Shown here: one piece after another, positions 1-10,249 of the stretch
Layout: each line of letters opens with the position of its first letter
Numbering within the stretch: the stretch's first letter is position 1
Translations under genes and position numbers: made by a program
The notes under the pieces: model-generated
Databases searched by the model: none
Told to the model about the DNA's origin: nothing
What the model saw: the letters and a program-made list of their open reading frames with translations, nothing else
From: Acidimicrobiales bacterium
Lineage (GTDB): Bacteria > Actinomycetota > Acidimicrobiia > Acidimicrobiales > Aldehydirespiratoraceae
Length of the DNA: 64,000 nucleotides
Assembly (NCBI GenBank): GCA_033344915.1
Contig: JAWPML010000001.1
Coordinates: forward strand, 4,048,263 to 4,112,262
Direction: 5' to 3'

Positions 1-1
1 G

Positions 2-832
2 CTCGAACGCGGCCGCACCCTCTCGTTCGAGTTCTTTCCGCCCAAGACCCACGAGGCCCGGTCCAAGCTGCGCGCCACGGTCGACCTGCTCGAGAAGGCC
101 GAACCCGACTTCGTCTCCGTCACCTACGGCGCCGGCGGCACGACCCGTGAGACCACCCGCGACACGGTGCTCGACTTCATCGAACACCGCACCTTCCCGG
201 CGATGCCCCACCTCACGTGCGTCGGGCACAGCTACGCCGAGGTCGTCGACCTGATCGACGACTACAAGGCCCACGGTGTGCACAACATGCTCGCCCTCGC
301 CGGCGATCCCCCCGAGGACGGCAGCCCCAATCCCGGCGACTTCCGCTACGCGCTCGAGCTCGTCGAGGCGTTGCGGGAGCACAGCGACATGTCGATCGGC
401 GTCGCCGCGTTCCCGGAGATCCACCCCCGCTCCGTCTCGCGTGAATCGGACCGACACCATCTCGCGGAGAAGCTCGACGCGGCGGACTTCGGCATCACCC
501 AGTTCTTCTTCGACCCCGCCGACTACTTCGCCATGATGGAGGACCTCGCGGCGCTCGGTTGCGACACACCGGTGCTTCCGGGCGTGATCCCGGTGATCAA
601 TCCGGCGAGCGTCCGTCGTTTCGCCGACATGAACGGCTCGGCGGTCGACGAGGAGCTGTGGAGCCGCCTCGAGGCGGCTGCCGATGCCGACGAGCGGCTC
701 GAGATCGCCGTCGACGCGACGGTCCGCCAGATCGACGAGTTGCTGGCCGGGGGCGCCCCCGGCGTCCACATCTACACGCTCAATCAGGCTGCCGCGACCG
801 TCCGGATCTGCGAGCGGATCGACATCCGCTGA
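2..832 (+). CDS. metF: 5,10-methylenetetrahydrofolate reductase, 5'-truncated by window edge
   Basis: The reading frame is open from base 2, so the start lies outside the window and about 276 C-terminal residues are visible. The early FEFFPPKT and SVTYGAGGTTRE segments are hallmarks of the MetF TIM-barrel, where they contribute to FAD and folate binding. The enzyme reduces methylene-THF to methyl-THF for methionine synthesis in the cytoplasm. ITQFFFD in the middle and the C-terminal GVHIYTLNQ segment also fit the family, and the visible length is nearly the full 290-300 residues usual for bacteria. The gene ends 39 bp before icd, which has its own promoter. Only the missing N-terminus is in doubt. 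Confidence 0.96.
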   Translation, partial: LERGRTLSFEFFPPKTHEARSKLRATVDLLEKAEPDFVSVTYGAGGTTRETTRDTVLDFIEHRTFPAMPHLTCVGHSYAEVVDLIDDYKAHGVHNMLALAGDPPEDGSPNPGDFRYALELVEALREHSDMSIGVAAFPEIHPRSVSRESDRHHLAEKLDAADFGITQFFFDPADYFAMMEDLAALGCDTPVLPGVIPVINPASVRRFADMNGSAVDEELWSRLEAAADADERLEIAVDATVRQIDELLAGGAPGVHIYTLNQAAATVRICERIDIR

Positions 833-871
833 CGTCTCGTTTCGGGGGCGCATCGGTATAAGGTCGCCCGC

Positions 872-2050
<1,179 letters not shown>

Positions 2051-2068
<18 letters not shown>

Positions 2069-2124
2069 CGGTGCGAGGGGTCCGGCGCTCCGTCGCCGGC
2101 GACGACATCGTCGACCGCCTCTGA
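2051..2124 (+). repeat. 18-bp direct repeat of the icd 3' end, stop codon included
   Basis: ATCGTCGACCGCCTCTGA occurs at 2051-2068, as the last codons of icd, and again identically at 2107-2124 in the intergenic region. The copies begin 56 bp apart. Gene-end duplications of this kind are produced by site-specific integration into the 3' end of a gene; icd is a known integration target of prophage e14 in E. coli. No integrase or element is present here, so the origin is uncertain. Confidence 0.6.
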
Positions 2125-2167
2125 AAATCGTCGCGGCCTCGTGGGGGGCCGCCGATACCGTGGCTCC

Positions 2168-3943
2168 GTGACAGAAGTGGTCGGGGCGCGCCTCGAAGGC
2201 GGCGAGGTCGAGCATGTGTGGCGACGGGGCGGTCGGCTGATCGCCCGGTCCCTGCGCGCCCATCCGTGGCCGCACCTGACGGCCATGGTCGCGGCGCTGC
2301 TGTTCGTCCTGGCGGCGGTGGGCGGCGCCTGGGTGCTGCGCGCCATCACCGACGATCTGATCGTCCCGGCGTTCGACGACGGCCGGGTGGACGGGGGCGA
2401 CGTCTGGCGGGCCGTGGCCGCGCTGGTCGGCGTGTCGATGGCCCGGGGGGCCACGGTGGTCATGCGCCGGCTCTTCCTGTCCATGGCCGAGTACCGCACG
2501 CAGCGCGACTGGCGCCGGGATCTCCTCCGGCACTATCTCGAGGTGCCCCTGCGCTTCCACCGCTCGAAGCCCACCGGGGAGCTGCTGGCGCACGCCGACA
2601 TCGATCTCGTGCAGGCCACCATGGTGCTGAAGCCGCTGGCGTTCTCGGTCAGCGTCGTGCTGCTGGTCATCGTCGCCATCGTCAGCATCCTGCTCGTCCA
2701 CTGGACGCTGGCGCTCATCGCCGCCGTGCTGTTCCCCGCCCTGGTCGTGCTCAGCCGCATCTACACGGCGAAGGTGGAGGGCCCGGCCGCTCTCGCCCAG
2801 CAGCGGGTCGGCGAGGTCTCGGCGGTCGCCCATGAGAGTTTCGACGGTGCCCTCGTCGTGAAGACCCTCGGCCGCCAGGAGGACGAGGTCCGCCGCATGA
2901 CCGAGGCGTCCGACCGTCTGCGTCAGGCGCGGATCCACGTCGGTCGGCTGCGGGCCAACTTCGAACCGGTCATCGACGCGTTGCCGAACGGCGGGATCGT
3001 CCTGCTCATCCTCACCGGCACGTGGCTGATCTCGCGGGGCGACGCGACCCCGGGCGACATCGTGTTGGCGGCGAGCCTTTTCGGTCTCCTCACGACCCCG
3101 CTGCGCGTCTTCGGGTTCTTCCTCGAGGAGATGCCCCGGTCGGTGGTGTCGCTCGAACGCGTCGACCGGGTGATGGCGTATCCCGTCGAGCCACGCGGTG
3201 GTCAGGGCGGGCTGGCCGAGACCCCGCTGGACGTCGTGGTGGACGGACTCACGGTTCGCTACGGCCACCACGACGTGCTGCGCGACGTCTCGTTCACGGT
3301 GGCCGCCGGTGAGACCGTCGCGATCGTCGGCGCGACCGGATCGGGCAAGACGACCCTCGTCGAGTCGATCGTCGGCCTCCTCGATCGCGAACGGGGAACC
3401 GTGCACATCGGTGGGGTCGACGTCGAGCAGCTCGCCCCCGAGGAACTGGCCGCCCGCGCCGCGCTCGTCTTCCAGGAGGCGTTCCTCTTCGCCGAGTCGG
3501 TCGCGGAGAACGTCGGCATGGGCCGCGCGTCGGACGACGTCGTCGCGCGGGCGTTGGCGATCGCCCGGGCCACCGAGTTCGTCGAGGCGATGCCCGAGGG
3601 CGCCGACACCGTGGTCGGCGAGCGCGGCCAGACCCTCTCCGGCGGGCAGCGACAACGGGTCGCCCTGGCCCGCGCCCTGGCCCGCTCTCCCCGCCTGCTG
3701 CTGCTCGACGATGCCACCAGCGCGGTCGATCCGCTCGTGGAGGCCGAGATCCTCGACAACCTCCAGCGCGAGCTCGACACGACCCTGCTCGTCGTGGCCC
3801 ATCGCATCTCGACGATCACGCTGGCCGACCGGGTCGTGTACCTCGACGACGGCCGGGTCGTGGCGATCGGCACCCATGCCGAGCTGCTCGGGCGCGACGA
3901 CTATCGCACGCTCGTCACCGCCTACGAAGCGGAGTCGTCATGA
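2168..3943 (+). CDS. ABC exporter half-transporter (TMD-NBD), subunit 1
   Basis: This 591-residue protein has an N-terminal six-helix transmembrane domain (about residues 25-320) and a C-terminal ATPase. Walker A is GATGSGKTT (about 388), the signature is a perfect LSGGQRQR (about 490) and Walker B is LLLLDDATS, where Asp replaces the catalytic Glu. The partner encoded next has the complementary defects, so the pair fits a heterodimeric exporter with one degenerate ATP site, as in TM287/288 or BmrCD. The GTG at 2168 is preferred over an upstream GTG at 2141 because TACCGT (2156-2161) ends 6 nt before it, as for other leaderless starts here. The stop overlaps the next start (ATGA). The substrate cannot be told. 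Confidence 0.9.
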   Translation: MTEVVGARLEGGEVEHVWRRGGRLIARSLRAHPWPHLTAMVAALLFVLAAVGGAWVLRAITDDLIVPAFDDGRVDGGDVWRAVAALVGVSMARGATVVMRRLFLSMAEYRTQRDWRRDLLRHYLEVPLRFHRSKPTGELLAHADIDLVQATMVLKPLAFSVSVVLLVIVAIVSILLVHWTLALIAAVLFPALVVLSRIYTAKVEGPAALAQQRVGEVSAVAHESFDGALVVKTLGRQEDEVRRMTEASDRLRQARIHVGRLRANFEPVIDALPNGGIVLLILTGTWLISRGDATPGDIVLAASLFGLLTTPLRVFGFFLEEMPRSVVSLERVDRVMAYPVEPRGGQGGLAETPLDVVVDGLTVRYGHHDVLRDVSFTVAAGETVAIVGATGSGKTTLVESIVGLLDRERGTVHIGGVDVEQLAPEELAARAALVFQEAFLFAESVAENVGMGRASDDVVARALAIARATEFVEAMPEGADTVVGERGQTLSGGQRQRVALARALARSPRLLLLDDATSAVDPLVEAEILDNLQRELDTTLLVVAHRISTITLADRVVYLDDGRVVAIGTHAELLGRDDYRTLVTAYEAESS

Positions 3944-5766
3944 CCGCGGTGCCCGGCCAGCCCGACCTCGACGACCCGGTGCGCCTCCTCGACGACGATT
4001 CCGTCGACGACGTCTCGGCGATCATGGTCCTGCGCCGCGGGCTGGCGATCAGCCCCGAACTGCGGACCGGCCTCCGGGTCACGGTCGCCCTCGCCCTCGT
4101 CGCGGCGGTCGGTCGCCTGATCATCCCGATCACCATCCAGCAGGTCCTCGACCGTGGCGTACTCAGCGACGACGGGTATCGCCCCGGGTTCGTCTGGGCG
4201 GTCTCGCTGGGTGCGTTCCTCATCGTGATCGGAGTGATGGCGGCGAGTCGTGTCGCCCACATCCGCCTCGTCATCGCGGCCGAGGCCGTCCTGCTCGGCC
4301 TCCGGACCCGGGCCTTCGCCCACATCCACAAGCTGAGCCTGGCCGACCACAGCGAGAGCCGCCGCGGCGTGCTGGTGAGCCGGGTGACCTCCGATGTCGA
4401 GTCGCTCGCCCAGTTCACCCAGTGGGGGGCGATCAGCTGGATCATCAACTCGGCGATCATCTCCGGCGCCCTGCTCGTGATGCTCGTCTACAACTGGCAG
4501 CTCACCCTGGTGGTCATCGCGTGCCATCTGCCGCTGTTGCCCTTCCTCAAGTGGGTGCAGGTGAAGCAGTTCAGCGCCTACAGCCTCGTGCGCACGCGCG
4601 TGGCCGAGACGCTCGGCGAGACCTCCGAAGCGGTGACCGGTGCGCCCGTGATCCGGGCCTACGGCTACGACGCACCGGTGCGGGCCCGGCTCGACGACGC
4701 GATCGACAACCAGTACCGATCGCAGATGCGCTCGACGATCTGGTTCGCCGGCCTGTTGCCGGTCGTGGACTTCTTCTCGTCACTGTCGCTCGCCGCCGCG
4801 GTCGGCGTGGGTGTCTGGTACGCCGACATCGTCGACGTGGGGGTCGGCGAACTCGTCGCGTTCCTGTTCCTCGTGAACCTGCTGCTCAACCCGATCGCCG
4901 AACTCGGCGAGGTCCTCGACCAGACCCAGACCGCGTTGGCCGGCTGGTGGAAGATCCTCCGCGTGCTCGACGTCCCGATCGACGTCGAGGAGCCGGAGCT
5001 CGGCGCTCACCTCCCGAGCGGCCCGCTGGCGGTCGCCGCGACCGGCGTCAGCTTCCGCTATCGCACGGGCGAACAGGTCCTCCACGACGTCGACGTGCGG
5101 ATCGAGGCCGAGGCGAACGTCGCGATCGTGGGTGAGACCGGCAGCGGCAAGACCACGTTCGCCCGCCTCCTGGCCCGACTCGCGGACCCGATCGAGGGGG
5201 TCGTCGAGATCGGCGGGCTCGATCTCCGGACGGTCGACCCGGCGTCGCGCCGCGCCGCCATCCGCATGGTCCCCCAGGACGGCTTCCTCTTCGACACCAC
5301 GATCGAGGAGAACATCCGCTACGGCCGGATCGGCGCCTCCCGCGCCGACGCCGAGGAATCGATCTCGTCGCTCGGTCTCGGCGCCTGGTTGGCGAGCCTG
5401 CCCCTCGGCATCGACACCCCGGTCGGCGAACGCGGCGGCCGGCTCTCGGTCGGCGAACGCCAGCTCGTGGCGCTCGCCCGGGCCCAGGTCGCCGACCCCG
5501 GTCTGTTGCTGCTCGACGAGGCGACCTCCGCGGTCGATCCGGAGACCGAGGAAGCCCTTGCGTCAGCGCTGGCGCGGCTCGCGGTCGGACGGACCACCAT
5601 CTCCGTCGCCCACCGTCTCTCCACGGCGGAACGGGCCGATCTCGTACTCGTGTTCGACGCCGGCCGCATCGTGCAGCAGGGCCACCACGACGAACTCGTC
5701 GCGGTCGACGGGATCTATCGCGGGCTCCACGAGTCCTGGATCGGCAACACCCGCTCCTCGGGCTGA
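3940..5766 (+). CDS. ABC exporter half-transporter (TMD-NBD), subunit 2
   Basis: This 608-residue half-transporter is coupled to the previous gene by a 4-base overlap. A transmembrane domain (about residues 45-340) precedes the ATPase. Walker A is GETGSGKTT (about 398), the signature is altered to LSVGERQ (about 502), and Walker B LLLLDEATSAVD keeps the catalytic Glu. The degenerate site of the dimer would therefore be built from subunit 1 Walker A/B and this altered signature. The consensus site would use this subunit's Walker motifs with the LSGGQ of subunit 1. The last 52 bp overlap the end of the convergent GT87-like gene. The exported compound (drug, lipid or peptide) is unknown. Confidence 0.9.
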   Translation: MTAVPGQPDLDDPVRLLDDDSVDDVSAIMVLRRGLAISPELRTGLRVTVALALVAAVGRLIIPITIQQVLDRGVLSDDGYRPGFVWAVSLGAFLIVIGVMAASRVAHIRLVIAAEAVLLGLRTRAFAHIHKLSLADHSESRRGVLVSRVTSDVESLAQFTQWGAISWIINSAIISGALLVMLVYNWQLTLVVIACHLPLLPFLKWVQVKQFSAYSLVRTRVAETLGETSEAVTGAPVIRAYGYDAPVRARLDDAIDNQYRSQMRSTIWFAGLLPVVDFFSSLSLAAAVGVGVWYADIVDVGVGELVAFLFLVNLLLNPIAELGEVLDQTQTALAGWWKILRVLDVPIDVEEPELGAHLPSGPLAVAATGVSFRYRTGEQVLHDVDVRIEAEANVAIVGETGSGKTTFARLLARLADPIEGVVEIGGLDLRTVDPASRRAAIRMVPQDGFLFDTTIEENIRYGRIGASRADAEESISSLGLGAWLASLPLGIDTPVGERGGRLSVGERQLVALARAQVADPGLLLLDEATSAVDPETEEALASALARLAVGRTTISVAHRLSTAERADLVLVFDAGRIVQQGHHDELVAVDGIYRGLHESWIGNTRSSG

Positions 5767-6959
5767 CGCGCCAGGAGCACCGCGACGGCAGCGAACGCGA
5801 ACACGACGAACGGCGCGAGCGGGGAGGCATCGACGACGCCCTTCCCCAGGTGCACCAATCCCAGCGCCCACACCCCGGCGACGATGCGCACGTCGATGTG
5901 CCCGCGGTCGAGCAGGACCAGCGTGGCGAAGAGCAGTAGGGCGCTGTCGTAGTAGATCGTGTGCGGTCCGACGAGCAGGAGCCCGGCGGTGGTGATCGCG
6001 AACCGGGCATCGAGGGCGAGTCGCCCCTGCCACCACACGGTCGTCAGCACGGCGATCACGGCGGCGGACACGAGCCCGCCGACGAGGAGCGCAGCGGTGC
6101 TCTCGGTGCCCCACAGGGCGTGCAGGAAGCCGATCGGCGCGATCTCGTTCGCCGCGTTCACCTCGGCGTCGGCTTCGAGCAGGGGACGGACGCCGTCGAG
6201 CCAGTCGGTGATCCACGCCGGGCCGAGCAGCGCGGTGTTGACGAGCCAGACGCCGATCGCCCCCGCGCCGGCCCAGGTGACGGCGCGCCAGTGTCGTCCT
6301 AGAAAGAGCAGGCCGACGAGCGGGATCGCGTACTGGGGTCGGAAGAGCAACAGGGCGAGCGCGAGGCCGGTCAGTGCCTCGCGATCGTCGTGCAGCGTTC
6401 GCCAGACGGCGGCGAGGAGGAACAGCGAGAGCGCGGTGTTCTGTCCGCCCCCGACGCCGACGAACACGGGGTAGGCGGTCATCACGGCGGCGAGCGTGAG
6501 AGGGAAGTAGCGGTCGACGGCGGGGACGAGCGGCCGGAGCAGCTGCAACGTCCCGACGAGGAGGCCGACCATGAGGGCCGTGTGGACCGCGTACGCGACC
6601 CGGTACGGCAGCGCGGACAGGGGGGCGTAGGCCGCGGCGACATGGGGTGCGTAGGGGAACATGATGAACCCGTCCTCGTCGCCGAGGAGATCCACCTGCG
6701 CCGCCTGCTGGACCTCCAGGTTCCACAGCTGGTCGATGTCGCCATCGGCGACGATGGTGCCGGCGCCGTAGAACGCGGGGAAGTCGCCGCCCACCCGGCC
6801 GGACGCGGTGTCGGACCCGGAGCCGCTGACCAGGACGAGCACGAACGCGAGGGCGAGCGCGCCGAGGAGCGCCTTCGGGTACCGGGAGAGTCGTTCGTCG
6901 GGCGCGGCCGGGGCGGGTGCGGTCAGCGTCGTCACAGTGTCCAATCGGCGGGAGACCAC
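5715..6959 (-). CDS. GT87 (DUF2029)-like polytopic membrane glycosyltransferase
   Basis: This protein of up to 414 residues has about ten predicted membrane helices. The first extracytoplasmic loop carries GGDFPAFYGAG, an acidic motif placed like the catalytic Asp region of GT-C enzymes. DUF2029/GT87 members include polyprenyl-phosphate-mannose-dependent mannosyltransferases of mycobacterial lipomannan synthesis. That is family knowledge; the substrate here is inferred only. FRPQYAIPL in the middle is also typical. A GTG start at 6959 gives the listed length, but a GTG at 6935 is equally plausible. The gene ends inside the convergent ABC transporter gene with a 52-bp overlap and no intervening terminator. 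Confidence 0.75.
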   Translation of the reverse strand: MVSRRLDTVTTLTAPAPAAPDERLSRYPKALLGALALAFVLVLVSGSGSDTASGRVGGDFPAFYGAGTIVADGDIDQLWNLEVQQAAQVDLLGDEDGFIMFPYAPHVAAAYAPLSALPYRVAYAVHTALMVGLLVGTLQLLRPLVPAVDRYFPLTLAAVMTAYPVFVGVGGGQNTALSLFLLAAVWRTLHDDREALTGLALALLLFRPQYAIPLVGLLFLGRHWRAVTWAGAGAIGVWLVNTALLGPAWITDWLDGVRPLLEADAEVNAANEIAPIGFLHALWGTESTAALLVGGLVSAAVIAVLTTVWWQGRLALDARFAITTAGLLLVGPHTIYYDSALLLFATLVLLDRGHIDVRIVAGVWALGLVHLGKGVVDASPLAPFVVFAFAAVAVLLARQPEERVLPIQDSWSPR

Positions 6960-6973
6960 CGAGGATTGAGGGG

Positions 6974-8191
6974 CTAGGCGCCCCGGGTGGACCGCTTCAC
7001 CTCGTACATGGCGTCGTCGGCGGTGGCGAGCAGCCGGGCGGCCGTGGGGTGGTCGCCGGTCATCGCGCTGCCGATGCTGACGCCGACCTCCACGAGTTGG
7101 TCGCCGGCGAAGATCGACTCGCTCAGCGCCGCACGGATGCGATCGGACACTTCGTCGCGGATCGCCTCGTCGGCGCGGGGCAGCACGACGACGAACTCGT
7201 CACCGCCGAGGCGGCCCACGAGGTCGCCCGGTCGCAGCGAGCGCTCGAGACGCCGGGCCACCTCCACGAGGACCTGGTCGCCGGCCGCGTGCCCGATCCG
7301 GTCGTTCACCGCCTTGAAGCCGTCGAGGTCGCAGAACAGCACGACGATCTCGTTCTGGAAGCCGTCGTCGACGAAGTCGTCGAGCTTGGCGAGCAGGGCT
7401 CGACGGCTCAGCAGGCCGGTGAGGCCGTCGTGGTCCGCCATGTGGCGTAGCGCCTGCTGGGTGGTCTTCAGGTCCGTGATGTCGGTGGCGGACACGACGT
7501 AGGCGGCCACCAGCGGATCGTTACGGAGATCCGTGATCGACAGGTCGACGGTCACGAGCTCGCCGTCGGGGCGGATCATCCGCGCCTCGAGCCGCTCCGT
7601 CCGCTCCGATCGGAGCATCGCGCCGCGGACCAGGGCCCGGTCGTTCGCCTCGACGAGCATCTCGAACGGCTCCCCGGCGACGAGCGCGAGGTCGTGGTGC
7701 AGCATCCGCGACAGTTCGGCGTTGGCCCGCAGGATGCGGCCCTCTTCGTCGAGGGTGACGAGCAGCGAGGTCGCATGGTGGACCAGGGCGCGCAACTGTT
7801 CGGGATTGCCGCCCCCCAGCTCGAGCTGCTGACGGTCTGCCACGTCGCGCAGCACGACCACGATGAACCCGTCGTCGCCGTCGCCGGCCGGGACCATCCG
7901 CCCTCGGATCTCGAGCTGTCGCCAGGCACCGAGTCCGTCCTTGACCCGGACGTCGATCAGGGACCCGCGTTCCTGCGTGGCGACACCCTCGAACGCCGCG
8001 AACGCGATGGCATGGTCGTCCTCGTGCAGGAGCTCGAAGACGCTGCGACCCAGCCACGTGGCCGGGTCCAGCTTGATCAGATCGACCGCGGCGTGGTTGA
8101 CCCAGGAGATCGCACCATCGGGTTCGAGGATGACGATCGCGTCCGGAAGCTCCACCGCGATGCGTCCGAGATCGGTGGTGAACCCAGGCAT
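6974..8191 (-). CDS. PAS-PAS-GGDEF diguanylate cyclase
   Basis: This 405-residue, apparently soluble protein has two PAS sensor domains (about 5-115 and 125-235) and a C-terminal GGDEF domain (about 240-400). The active-site motif GGDEF is intact in [17 protein letters not shown] lies five residues upstream, matching the RxxD inhibitory site at which c-di-GMP feeds back. The protein should make c-di-GMP in response to a signal bound by its PAS domains; the ligand is unknown. The ATG at 8191, preceded by GGAG, is preferred over an upstream frame beginning with a run of Arg codons. It is transcribed divergently from mdh and upstream of the GT87-like gene (14 bp apart), so the two may be cotranscribed. 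Confidence 0.9.
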   Translation of the reverse strand: MPGFTTDLGRIAVELPDAIVILEPDGAISWVNHAAVDLIKLDPATWLGRSVFELLHEDDHAIAFAAFEGVATQERGSLIDVRVKDGLGAWRQLEIRGRMVPAGDGDDGFIVVVLRDVADRQQLELGGGNPEQLRALVHHATSLLVTLDEEGRILRANAELSRMLHHDLALVAGEPFEMLVEANDRALVRGAMLRSERTERLEARMIRPDGELVTVDLSITDLRNDPLVAAYVVSATDITDLKTTQQALRHMADHDGLTGLLSRRALLAKLDDFVDDGFQNEIVVLFCDLDGFKAVNDRIGHAAGDQVLVEVARRLERSLRPGDLVGRLGGDEFVVVLPRADEAIRDEVSDRIRAALSESIFAGDQLVEVGVSIGSAMTGDHPTAARLLATADDAMYEVKRSTRGA

Positions 8192-8306
8192 GGGTCTCCG
8201 TCGGCGGCGGCGCACATCCCTTCAATGGGCCATTCGGCCCGGTTCGACGCTAGGTTTTCGTGGGTTTTGCCCACAATCTCAACCATCCGTACACGGAGAA
8301 GAAATC

Positions 8307-9293
8307 ATGAACGAGCCCGTTCGCGTTGCCGTCACCGGCGCCGCCGGCCAGATCGGCTACAGCCTCCTCTTCCGCATCGCCAGCGGCTCGATGCTCGGCC
8401 CGGGTCAACCGGTCATCCTCCAATTGCTCGAGATTCCGCCCGCGATGGGCGCCCTCGAAGGTGTCGCCATGGAGTTGGATGACGGCGCGTTCCCGCTGCT
8501 CGCCGGTATCACCCAGAGCGACGATCCGAACGCCGCGTTCGACGGGGCGAACATCGCCCTGCTCGTCGGCTCGCGCCCCCGTTCGAAGGGCATGGAGCGC
8601 AAGGACCTCCTCGAGGCCAACGGGGCCATCTTCACCGTCCAGGGCAAGGCCCTCAACGACAACGCGGCGGACGACATCAAGGTGCTCGTCGTCGGCAATC
8701 CGGCCAACACCAACTCGCTCATCGCCATGAACAACGCGCCCGACATCGACGACGCCCGCTTCACGGCCATGACCCGCCTCGACCACAACCGGGCGAAGGC
8801 TCAGCTCGCCCAGAAGCTCGATGCCTCGGTCAACGACATCACCCACATGACGATCTGGGGCAACCACTCCGCCACGCAGTACCCGGACCTGTTCCACTGC
8901 GAGGTCAACGGCCAGAACGCAGCGGCCGCCGTCGGTGATCAGGACTGGCTGGAGAACACCTTCATCCCCACGGTGCAGCAGCGGGGCGCGGCGATCATCG
9001 AGGCCCGCGGCCTCTCGTCGGCGGCGTCGGCGGCGTCGGCCGCGGTCGACCACGTCCACGACTGGGTGCTCGGCACGCCGGACGGTGACTGGGTCTCCAT
9101 GGCAATCCCGTCGGACGGCAGCTATGGCGTGCCCGAGGGGCTCATGTCCTCCTTCCCGGTCACCTGCTCGGGCGGCGAGTACTCGATCGTGCAGGGGCTC
9201 GACATCGACGAGTTCTCGCAGAGCCGGATCGACGCGACCGTCGCCGAGCTCGCCGAGGAGCGCGACACCGTCCGGGATCTCGGACTGATCTGA
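8307..9293 (+). CDS. mdh: NAD-dependent malate dehydrogenase
   Basis: This 328-residue protein interconverts malate and oxaloacetate in the TCA cycle. The Rossmann motif [10 protein letters not shown] starts at residue 11, the mobile-loop arginines lie in [13 protein letters not shown], and catalytic His is in IWGNHSATQ (about 187). It belongs to the LDH-like MDH group typical of Actinobacteria and Thermus. The start is fixed by a GGAGAAGAA ribosome site just upstream of the ATG. This is a leadered gene: TAGGTT at 8251-8256 is a possible -10 about 50 bp upstream. It stands alone between the divergent GGDEF gene and clgR, which has its own promoter. Confidence 0.96.
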   Translation: MNEPVRVAVTGAAGQIGYSLLFRIASGSMLGPGQPVILQLLEIPPAMGALEGVAMELDDGAFPLLAGITQSDDPNAAFDGANIALLVGSRPRSKGMERKDLLEANGAIFTVQGKALNDNAADDIKVLVVGNPANTNSLIAMNNAPDIDDARFTAMTRLDHNRAKAQLAQKLDASVNDITHMTIWGNHSATQYPDLFHCEVNGQNAAAAVGDQDWLENTFIPTVQQRGAAIIEARGLSSAASAASAAVDHVHDWVLGTPDGDWVSMAIPSDGSYGVPEGLMSSFPVTCSGGEYSIVQGLDIDEFSQSRIDATVAELAEERDTVRDLGLI

Positions 9294-9325
9294 GCGCATC
9301 GCCACAGCCGGGTACGCTCGTCGGC

Positions 9326-9658
9326 ATGGCCGAGTCGGTACCGGACGACACGAGCGAAGCGGGCGCGGACATCGTGCTCTTCCCGGTCGGTGGCCGGGAC
9401 ATGCGATGGCGCGACGTCGTCGGCGACGTGCTGCGTGACGAACGCCGGCGGCAGGGCCGCACGCTCGCGGAGATCGCCGAGACCGCCGCGGTCTCCGTGC
9501 CGTATCTCTCCGAGATCGAGCGGGGCCGCAAGGAGGTCTCCTCCGACGTCCTCCACGCGGTCCACACCGCGCTCGGGTTGGACCTCGGCGACGTGCTCGA
9601 GCGATCGACCCGCCGGCTACGGCCGCAAGGCCAGGGCCCCGTCCTGCTCGCCGCCTGA
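9326..9658 (+). CDS. clgR: ClgR-type XRE regulator of clp genes, ending in Leu-Ala-Ala
   Basis: This 110-residue protein has an XRE helix-turn-helix from about residue 35 to 90, including QGRTLAEIAETAAVSVPYLS and EIERGRKEVSSDVL. Both match ClgR, the actinobacterial activator of clpP1P2 and clpC. The C-terminus is GPVLLAA. In Streptomyces and Corynebacterium, ClgR is itself a ClpP substrate recognised through a C-terminal Ala-rich end, so a negative feedback loop with the convergent clpP genes is likely. The last 42 bp, which encode this tail, overlap the 3' end of clpP. TACGCT (9313-9318) ends 7 nt before the ATG, implying leaderless initiation. Confidence 0.88.
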   Translation: MAESVPDDTSEAGADIVLFPVGGRDMRWRDVVGDVLRDERRRQGRTLAEIAETAAVSVPYLSEIERGRKEVSSDVLHAVHTALGLDLGDVLERSTRRLRPQGQGPVLLAA

Positions 9659-10249
9659 CGCCGGCATCCGATCCACGACACGATCGGCGATCCCGTAGTC
9701 CACCGCCGCCGGGCCGGCGAGCACGAGAGCCCGGTCGGTGTCCGTTCGGATGTCCTCGACCGTTCGCCCGGAGTGGGTGGCGAGCAGTGTCTCGGCCTCG
9801 ATCCGTACCCGCGCCAGTTCTGCCGCCTCGAGTGCCAGATCACTGATCGAGCCTCGCGTGCCCTCGGTGTGGGGCTGGTGGAGCAGCACCCGGGCATGAG
9901 GGAGCACCGCCCGCTTTCCCGGGGCCCCGGCGGCCAGCAGGATCGCCGCAGTGGAGGTGGCCTGGCCGATGCACAGCGTCGCCACGTCGGCGGCCACGTA
10001 CTGCATGGTGTCGTAGACCCCCATCATGGCGCTGAACGAGCCGCCCGGGGAGTTGAGGTAGAGCTGGATGTCGGTCGCCGACTCGGCGGCGAGGTGGAGG
10101 ATCTGAGCGACGATCACGTTGGCCACGCCGTCGTCGATCGGCGTGCCGACGAACACGATCCGCTCGCCGAGCAGGCGGCTGTAGATGTCGGAGACCCGTT
10201 CGCCCCGCGGGGTCGACTCGACCACGGTGGGAATCGTGTAACTGCTCAT
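9617..10249 (-). CDS. clpP: ATP-dependent Clp protease proteolytic subunit (second gene of pair)
   Basis: This 210-residue ClpP-fold serine protease has catalytic Ser99 in GQATSTAA, His124 in VLLHQPH and an Asp in the segment before LAGPAAVDYG. The fold motif YLNSPGG is intact. Actinobacteria carry two ClpP paralogues that assemble into a mixed double ring fed by ClpX or ClpC. Its ATG overlaps the stop of the upstream clpP (ATGA), so the two are made in a fixed ratio. The Gly-Gln-Ala-Thr context of the Ser departs from the usual GMAAS, so substrate preference may differ. Its 3' end overlaps clgR by 42 bp. Confidence 0.93.
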   Translation of the reverse strand: MSSYTIPTVVESTPRGERVSDIYSRLLGERIVFVGTPIDDGVANVIVAQILHLAAESATDIQLYLNSPGGSFSAMMGVYDTMQYVAADVATLCIGQATSTAAILLAAGAPGKRAVLPHARVLLHQPHTEGTRGSISDLALEAAELARVRIEAETLLATHSGRTVEDIRTDTDRALVLAGPAAVDYGIADRVVDRMPASGGEQDGALALRP

